Of a DNA stretch of 64,000 nucleotides, positions 59,901 to 64,000 are shown in pieces (within the stretch, counting starts at the first letter, position 1; each line of letters begins with the position of its first letter). The stretch is taken from NCBI GenBank assembly GCA_017306015.1, contig JAFKJK010000021.1:1-64000 (forward strand), given 5' to 3'. The stretch is from Propionibacteriaceae bacterium (GTDB taxonomy: Bacteria > Actinomycetota > Actinomycetes > Propionibacteriales > Propionibacteriaceae). The notes under the pieces are model-generated. The model saw nothing but the letters and a program-made list of their open reading frames with translations. It was not told the DNA's origin and made no database searches. Both the position numbers and the translations under genes were made by a program.

Positions 59901-60061
59901 ACCAGCCAGACGACCCGGGCCGCCATCACGGTGGTCTTGCCCGAGCCCGCGCCGGCGATGATCACGGACGGTTCCAGCGGCGCGGTGATCGCCGCCAGTT
60001 GCTGGTCGGAGAAGGGGATCCGCAGCAGGTCGGCGAGCTGGCGGGGATCGGTGAGACTCAT
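56927..60061 (-). CDS. adnB: AdnB subunit of the AdnAB helicase-nuclease
   Basis: 1044 residues. Motif I IIAGAGSGKTTVMAARVV (Lys42), motif II VVLLDEYQDTSAAQATLL, motif III VGDPCQAIYGWRGAAASN, motif V VLTVHRAKGLEWEVVFLP, motif VI RLAYVAVTRARQLLLAST, and a C-terminal nuclease domain with VVDWKTGD (Asp979, Lys981) and QLACYRLAWAELHGL. AdnB is the leading motor of the mycobacterial AdnAB complex, which resects double-strand ends. The ATG at 60061 overlaps the adnA stop by 4 bases (ATGA). Confidence 0.94.
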   Translation of the reverse strand: MSLTDPRQLADLLRIPFSDQQLAAITAPLEPSVIIAGAGSGKTTVMAARVVWLVGSGAVRPDQVLGLTFTRKAAGELGSRVRRALGSAGLLDTEGAEELILTYDAFAGRLVAEHSLLLGIEPGGRMITGAARYRLAARAVADAPGPLHHLSRLRPQYVTERVVDLAGQLRSHLVGPIQLAGQAEIFAAALAAAPRRGGTEYKAVAEARIAQDERLELAALVVRYEELKAELGYVEFADQMADAARLATEVPSVPEALRGEFSVVLLDEYQDTSAAQATLLRGLFSGPDAGHGRGHPVTAVGDPCQAIYGWRGAAASNILDFARDFPQADGTPAVAYALTVNRRSGQRILDAANELAIGVRADPALAVHGLDLDLVAPPEVPPGRLEAAAFATWPDELAALADRAADLHASGRVAAWSDIAVLCRRNSQVAAVYQSLVERDVPAEIVGLGGLLDLPPVADVVATLTLLADPTANPSAIRLLTSARWAIGLPDLARLGRRAREISEAKRPADAGGQVEAVVPGPLTAQPSLLEAVADPGRLDYSRAARERFAEFAVEMAGLRRHAGDTVTELVSRVIATLGLEVETEVAQPGGSAPLAALVQAVADYTGIDAEASLAGLLAYFEAEREYGTGLEQAVVSASDSVKVLTVHRAKGLEWEVVFLPALAATVFPADRVTGNWLRSAAALPYPLRGDAGSLPQLGSVDHKEIAGFAEALRDQQRLAEDRLAYVAVTRARQLLLASTHTWAELLARPRAPSDYFAAVCAFAEAVRLPDELPQTNPLLSVDAQADWPAAGAGADFELRRRAAAAVEAARGSRPVAGRGGVDDLDADAGELVAGWRRAGDALLAAATADARARGGVRPDYLSVTGLARLGRDPEGFLAEQRRPMPRRVSEAQRWGIGFHSWLEDRFRGAAPLLADEPDLELAGAEFEKLRTGFESGPYANLVPLAVETPFTLVLGGRLVRGRIDAVFPGPDGRPQVVDWKTGDARRSDPVQLACYRLAWAELHGLAPDQVDVVFYDLPTGEIVRPDRLPDRAGLEAISVSLNP

Positions 60062-63000
60062 CCGACCACCTGCCGCCCGCGATCGCTGGCCGGGCAGCTG
60101 CCGGCGAAGGGGCACCGGGCGCACTGGGCACCCGGGGTGGCCGGGAAACGTCCGTCCGCGACGATCCGCGCCGCGGCGACCAGCCTCTGGTGCGCCCAGG
60201 TCTCGTAGGCACACTCGCCCGGGTCGTCGGTGAGGTGCGGACGCGTCCCCAGCGACGGCTGCCAGAACTCCTTCGGGGTGTCCTCCGGCCGTCCGGCCTG
60301 GCGCAGGTAGACCGCCGAGGCCCCGACCGGGGTCAGCTCAGGTGCGATCGCCGCGAAGCCGCCAGTTGCGATCGCCAGCTGGTAGAGGCCCAGCTGGTCC
60401 ATCCCGGCGACCTGCTCGACGGTCGGCTGGGTGCGGGACGTCTTGAAGTCGGCCACCAGCAGGCCGCCGTTGGCGCGTTCGAGCCAGTCCACCTGGCCGC
60501 TCAGCCGGATCGGCAGCCCGTCGAGTTCGAGGTCGACGCTGAACGGCGCCTCGACCGCGACCAGTTCACCCCCGCGGACGGCCCGCCAGTTCAGGAAGCG
60601 GGACAGGGCCAACTCCACCTCCAGCCGTTCGCTGGCCGAAAACCACGCAGCCTCGAACGGCAGCCGGTCCCAGACGAGGTCGAGCTGGGCGCTGAACTCG
60701 GCCGGACCCCAGTCCTCGGCCACGGCGAGCTGGACGAGCCGGTGGATCAGCGAGCCCAGCGTGGCGGCCATCGCGATCCCGCCGTCCCCGCCGGCCTGGC
60801 GGGACAGGAAGTAGTTCCGCGGGCAGGTCAGCACCGAGTTCACCTGGCTTGGACTGAGCCGGATGGGGGGCGGCGTCGGCTCGGGCGGGCTGGACAGCTC
60901 GCGCACTCCCCACCAGTTCCGCGGGTCGGCGGACGCCACCAGCGGGTGCCCACGCGGATCCCGTGCGTCCGCCAGCCGGGCCAGTTCAACGGCGGCGGCA
61001 TCCCGGACGGACGGCGGAGCGGACGGGGACGTCGACCACCGGCGCAGCTCGGCCACCAGCGCGGGCAGCGTCACCGCCGAGACCGGAGCAGCGGCGGTGA
61101 CCAGCGGGATCCCCAGCTCGTCGAGGAACCGGGACGGGGTGTCGTTCTCGCCCTGGGTGCCGGCGGTCGCCGTCACGACCAGCCGGCGCCGGGCCCGGGA
61201 GCAGGCCAGGTGGAAGAGCCGCCGCTCGGCAGCCAGCAGTTCGCGCGGGTCGGCTCCCGGACCCAACCCGTCCGCGGTCAGGCTGGACGCGTCGAGCAGG
61301 GTGCTCAGCCGGCGGCCGGCCGGCCAGCTGCCCTCCTGGACGCCGGCGACGACCACCAGATCCCACTCCCGTCCGCGCGCCCGGTGCGCGGTCAGCACCT
61401 CGACCCCGCGCCGCCGTACCCCGGCCTCCCGCTGCCGGTCGGCCGGGATCTGCTGGGCGGCCAACTCGGCGACGAAGGCCCGCACCCCGCCGGGGCCGCC
61501 GCGCCGGTCGGCTTCGGCGGCTGTCTCGAACAGGGCGCACAGCGCGTCCAGGTCGGCGTCGGCCCGGCTGCCGAGCGCACCTCCCCGCGCGGACTCCGCC
61601 GAGAGTCGCTGCGGCCAGTCCGTGCCCTGCCACAGCTTCCAGGCCACCTCGTCCACGGGTCGGCCGGCGTCGAGCAGCGCTCGAGCGGCGGCCAGCAGCC
61701 CCGCGAGCGCGGCCAGCCCCCGGGTCTCGGCCGGCGCATCGTCCCCGGCATCCGCCGCCCAGCCGGGCTGGTTCAGCAGCAGGGCGAGCTGGGCCGGCAC
61801 CGGCAGGTAGCGGTGCGCCTGGTTGCCGGCCGCCCACCACTGCCGGCACAACGCCCGCAGGCTGATCGAGTCGAACCCGCCGAGCGGCCCGGTCAGCAGC
61901 CGTTCGGCCTGGTCGGGCGACACCTCGCCGGCCGCGGCGGCCTCCAGGGCCAGCAGCAGCGGACGGACGGCCGGCGCCTGCGCCAGCGGGATGTCCTCCC
62001 CCGCCACCTCGACCGGGACACCGGCCGCCAGCAGCGCCCGCGTGATCGGGTCGAGCTGGCGGCGTCCCGACCGCACCAGGACGGCCATCCGGGAGTAGTC
62101 CAGGCCAAGGTCGAAGCGGGCACGGCGGAGTTCGTCGGCGATCACCCGGGCCTGCTGGGCCTCGTCGGCGCAGCCGAGGACGGTCACGTCCCCGTCGGGG
62201 CCGGGCACTGTCGAGGGTGAACCGGTAGCCGAGGGTGCCGTCGACAGGCTCGGGGAACCACCTCCCGGCGGACGTGGCAGTCGCGCACGCACCCCTGACA
62301 GCGCGGACGCGATCGCACCCCCGCAGCGGTAGCCGTGCTCCAGCCGGACGACCCGGGTCTCCGCGTCCGGACGCGTGAGCAGCCGCCGGAAGTCCGCGAT
62401 CGCCCGGGGATCGGCCCCGCGGAAGGCCGCCGAGACGCTGTCCGGGTCGGCGGCCGCGAGGACGGGCGCCGTTCCGGCCACGGCCGCGGCCAGGGCCAGC
62501 TGTGCGGGATCGAGCTCGGCGAAGTCGTCGACCAGCACAGCACCGGTCTCCGCCCACACGACCGCCTGGATCTCCGGATCGGCCAGCAGCAGCCGCACCC
62601 GGTGGACCAGTTCGGCGTAGTCGAGCACGCCTTCGGCGTCCAGCACGTCCAGGTACTCGGCGAAGAAGAGGCCCAGAGCGGCCCACTCGGGCCGGCCCGC
62701 TGCGTCCCCGAAGCCGACGAGGTCCTCCGGCTCGAGGCCGAGCTGCCGGGTGCGGGCCAGAGCGGCCCGCACCTGGGCGGCGAAGCCCCGGGTGCCGACG
62801 GCCTGCGCCAGCGTCGCCGGCCAGCCGGCCGACGTCGGCCCGGTCAGCAACTCGCGGACGCGGAACTCCTGCTCCGGGGCAGCCAGCAGTCGCACGTCGG
62901 CCCGCCCGGAGAACCGCTGCCACAGCGACCGGGCCAGCGCGTGGACGGTGCTCACCCGCGGCTGCCAGGTGCCCTCGCCGAGTTCCCGCACCAGCAGGTT

Positions 63001-63216
63001 CCGCAGCCGGCTGGCCTCCAGCCGGCTGTTCGCCAGGAAGATCGGCGCCGGCGCGTCCGTCCGCAGCCGGGAGAGCATGCCGTGGACCAGCACGGTGGTC
63101 TTGCCGGTGCCCGGCCCGCCCAGCAGCAACGTGGGCGCCGACCAGGCGGCCAGGACGGCGGACTGCGCAGGCGACAGCTCCGCCAGTGGCCGCGACACCG
63201 TCACCGACGAGCTCAT
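60058..63216 (-). CDS. adnA: AdnA subunit of the AdnAB helicase-nuclease
   Basis: 1052 residues. Motif I LLGGPGTGKTTVLVHGML (Lys39), motif II VLVDDFAELDPAQLALAA (degenerate DDFAE where DEFQD is usual), motif VI AERRLFHLACSRARRRLVV, a C-terminal RecB-like nuclease with VADFKTSR (Asp923, Lys925), and an iron-sulfur cluster site: Cys798 (LTCPRNYFLSRQ) plus CARCPFAGSCPA near the C-terminus. Motif III is poor (LAAADPDSVSAAFRGAD), as expected for the non-leading motor. About residues 313-335 form a Ser/Pro/Gly-rich insert. ATG at 63216. Heads adnA-adnB-nudC. Confidence 0.94.
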   Translation of the reverse strand: MSSSVTVSRPLAELSPAQSAVLAAWSAPTLLLGGPGTGKTTVLVHGMLSRLRTDAPAPIFLANSRLEASRLRNLLVRELGEGTWQPRVSTVHALARSLWQRFSGRADVRLLAAPEQEFRVRELLTGPTSAGWPATLAQAVGTRGFAAQVRAALARTRQLGLEPEDLVGFGDAAGRPEWAALGLFFAEYLDVLDAEGVLDYAELVHRVRLLLADPEIQAVVWAETGAVLVDDFAELDPAQLALAAAVAGTAPVLAAADPDSVSAAFRGADPRAIADFRRLLTRPDAETRVVRLEHGYRCGGAIASALSGVRARLPRPPGGGSPSLSTAPSATGSPSTVPGPDGDVTVLGCADEAQQARVIADELRRARFDLGLDYSRMAVLVRSGRRQLDPITRALLAAGVPVEVAGEDIPLAQAPAVRPLLLALEAAAAGEVSPDQAERLLTGPLGGFDSISLRALCRQWWAAGNQAHRYLPVPAQLALLLNQPGWAADAGDDAPAETRGLAALAGLLAAARALLDAGRPVDEVAWKLWQGTDWPQRLSAESARGGALGSRADADLDALCALFETAAEADRRGGPGGVRAFVAELAAQQIPADRQREAGVRRRGVEVLTAHRARGREWDLVVVAGVQEGSWPAGRRLSTLLDASSLTADGLGPGADPRELLAAERRLFHLACSRARRRLVVTATAGTQGENDTPSRFLDELGIPLVTAAAPVSAVTLPALVAELRRWSTSPSAPPSVRDAAAVELARLADARDPRGHPLVASADPRNWWGVRELSSPPEPTPPPIRLSPSQVNSVLTCPRNYFLSRQAGGDGGIAMAATLGSLIHRLVQLAVAEDWGPAEFSAQLDLVWDRLPFEAAWFSASERLEVELALSRFLNWRAVRGGELVAVEAPFSVDLELDGLPIRLSGQVDWLERANGGLLVADFKTSRTQPTVEQVAGMDQLGLYQLAIATGGFAAIAPELTPVGASAVYLRQAGRPEDTPKEFWQPSLGTRPHLTDDPGECAYETWAHQRLVAAARIVADGRFPATPGAQCARCPFAGSCPASDRGRQVVG

Positions 63217-63376
63217 GTCCCCATGGAATCATCCGCAGCAGACAACCACGGAACCCGTCCCGCTCAGGGTTGCCCCGGGCGCGTCCCCGGCACCGGGCGC
63301 GGCCCACCGGGAGTGGCCCGTGCATCGGCAGATGCGACCGCTAGATTGGTAACCGTTGTCGATCGAGAGGCCCGCC

Positions 63377-64000
63377 ATGACCACTCCAGTTCAGCCCGCC
63401 GGCCAGGGCATTGCCGCGCAGCTGGCGCCCCCGGACGTCCTCACCCTGACCCCTCCGGCGGCTCCGTCCGCCGTGACCGCGACCCAGGCGCCCGCGATGG
63501 CGCCGCAGGTCGAGGCCGCGCAGGTCCCCGTCCTCGATGCGAAGGTGGACGAGTTCCTCAAGGGGATCGGCGCCGCCGAGACCAACTCCCCGACGTTCTC
63601 CGCCCAGGCGGACGCCGTCCGTAGCATGGGCGACGCGGACATCCGCAAGGCCGCCGAGACCTCGAACCGGCTGCTGGAGACCCCGGTCCGCGCGGTGGAG
63701 ACCGGCGGGCTCGCCGAGGCGTCCAAGGTCAGCAAGACGCTGCTCGAACTCCGCCGCACAGTGGAGGATCTCGACCCCGCCCAGGCTCGCAAGGACAAGA
63801 ACTTCTGGAGCAAGCTCGGCGTCGGCAAGCAGGTCGGCGACTACTTTCGCAAGTACCAGAGCTCCCAGCAGCACCTCAACGGCATCCTGCACGCGCTGCG
63901 CTCCGGCCAGGACGAGCTGACCAAGGACAATGCCGCCCTGAACATGGAGAAGCAGAACCTCTGGACGGTGATGGGCCGGCTGAACCAGTACGTCTACATC
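63377..64000 (+). CDS. TelA/KlaA-family toxic anion resistance protein (partial)
   Basis: 208 residues before the window ends. After a Pro/Ala-rich start (about 1-55) come ADIRKAAETSNRLLETPVRAVE, KVSKTLLELRRTVEDLDPAQ, FRKYQSSQQHLNGILHALRSGQDELTKDNAAL and KQNLWTVMGRL, which match the coiled-coil TelA/KlaA family. The family is tied to tellurite and other toxic anion resistance but its real role is unclear. The rest lies beyond the window. ATG at 63377 with a weak GAGAGG ribosome site. Confidence 0.9.
   Translation, partial: MTTPVQPAGQGIAAQLAPPDVLTLTPPAAPSAVTATQAPAMAPQVEAAQVPVLDAKVDEFLKGIGAAETNSPTFSAQADAVRSMGDADIRKAAETSNRLLETPVRAVETGGLAEASKVSKTLLELRRTVEDLDPAQARKDKNFWSKLGVGKQVGDYFRKYQSSQQHLNGILHALRSGQDELTKDNAALNMEKQNLWTVMGRLNQYVYI

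Noticed and set aside
43593..63216. An anti-phage defence island of helicases and nucleases
   Set aside because: All members match the housekeeping UvrD2, RecBCD and AdnAB proteins with normal motifs; no defence-specific domain is present.
63377..64000. A tellurite-resistance operon
   Set aside because: Only the first part of one telA-like gene is visible, with no ter genes in the window.

Overview
The window comes from a high-GC actinobacterium. The signs are roughly 70 % G+C, frequent GTG and TTG starts, a WhiB1-type regulator, a SigR/RsrA redox pair, a PdtaS-type kinase, the large fused 2-oxoglutarate decarboxylase Kgd, a bL37-like ribosomal mini-protein, and both AdnAB and RecBCD. From memory, gene order matches two Mycobacterium tuberculosis blocks: whiB1-pdtaS-rshA-sigH-SRAP-aroA-rsgA, and UPF0182-PDZ/Lon-DUF2342-ThiF-like-ABC1 kinase-uvrD2-nudC-adnBA. 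The PPA1309-family gene and overall content suggest Propionibacteriales, but this is inference.

Layout. 0-5.5 kb: end of an unidentified gene, then on the minus strand lysA-hom-thrH and rho (threonine/lysine branch plus termination factor). 5.7-9.7 kb: tRNA-Arg(CCG) and kgd. 9.7-17.6 kb: regulatory and core block with whiB1, pdtaS, the bL37-like gene, sigR-rsrA with a consensus SigR promoter, an SRAP peptidase gene, then doxX-aroA-rsgA-hisN with overlapping starts. 17.7-19 kb: two AT-richer secreted-type hypothetical proteins, the second apparently decayed at its 5' end. 19-25 kb: a DUF2510 membrane protein and a five-gene peptide ABC importer. 25.1-29 kb: accessory stretch with initiator tRNA, a truncated RelE-like toxin, a GNAT enzyme, REP-like repeats around a DUF222/HNH gene, and a NifX/NifB-like protein.

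29.3-41.2 kb: an envelope and protein-processing neighbourhood with an M16 peptidase pair, UPF0182, a PPA1309 protein, a PDZ/Lon-like protease, a DUF2342 metalloprotease-like protein, a YgjP-like peptidase, DUF5679, a ThiF/TOMM-like protein and an ABC1 kinase. The last parts are conserved in actinobacteria without a settled function and are the best candidate here for an undescribed system. 41.5-43.6 kb: a divergent TetR/MFS pair with two matching operators, where mycobacteria carry whiB7.

43.6-63.2 kb: a DNA-repair island with UvrD2, RecC-RecB-RecD and AdnA-AdnB-NudC, interrupted by a GH13 amylase-like gene and its divergent TetR gene. The window ends inside a telA-like gene. Most operons show 1-4 base stop/start overlaps (ATGA, GTGA, TTGA), which suggests translational coupling. 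All functions are assigned by reading motifs; no search was run.
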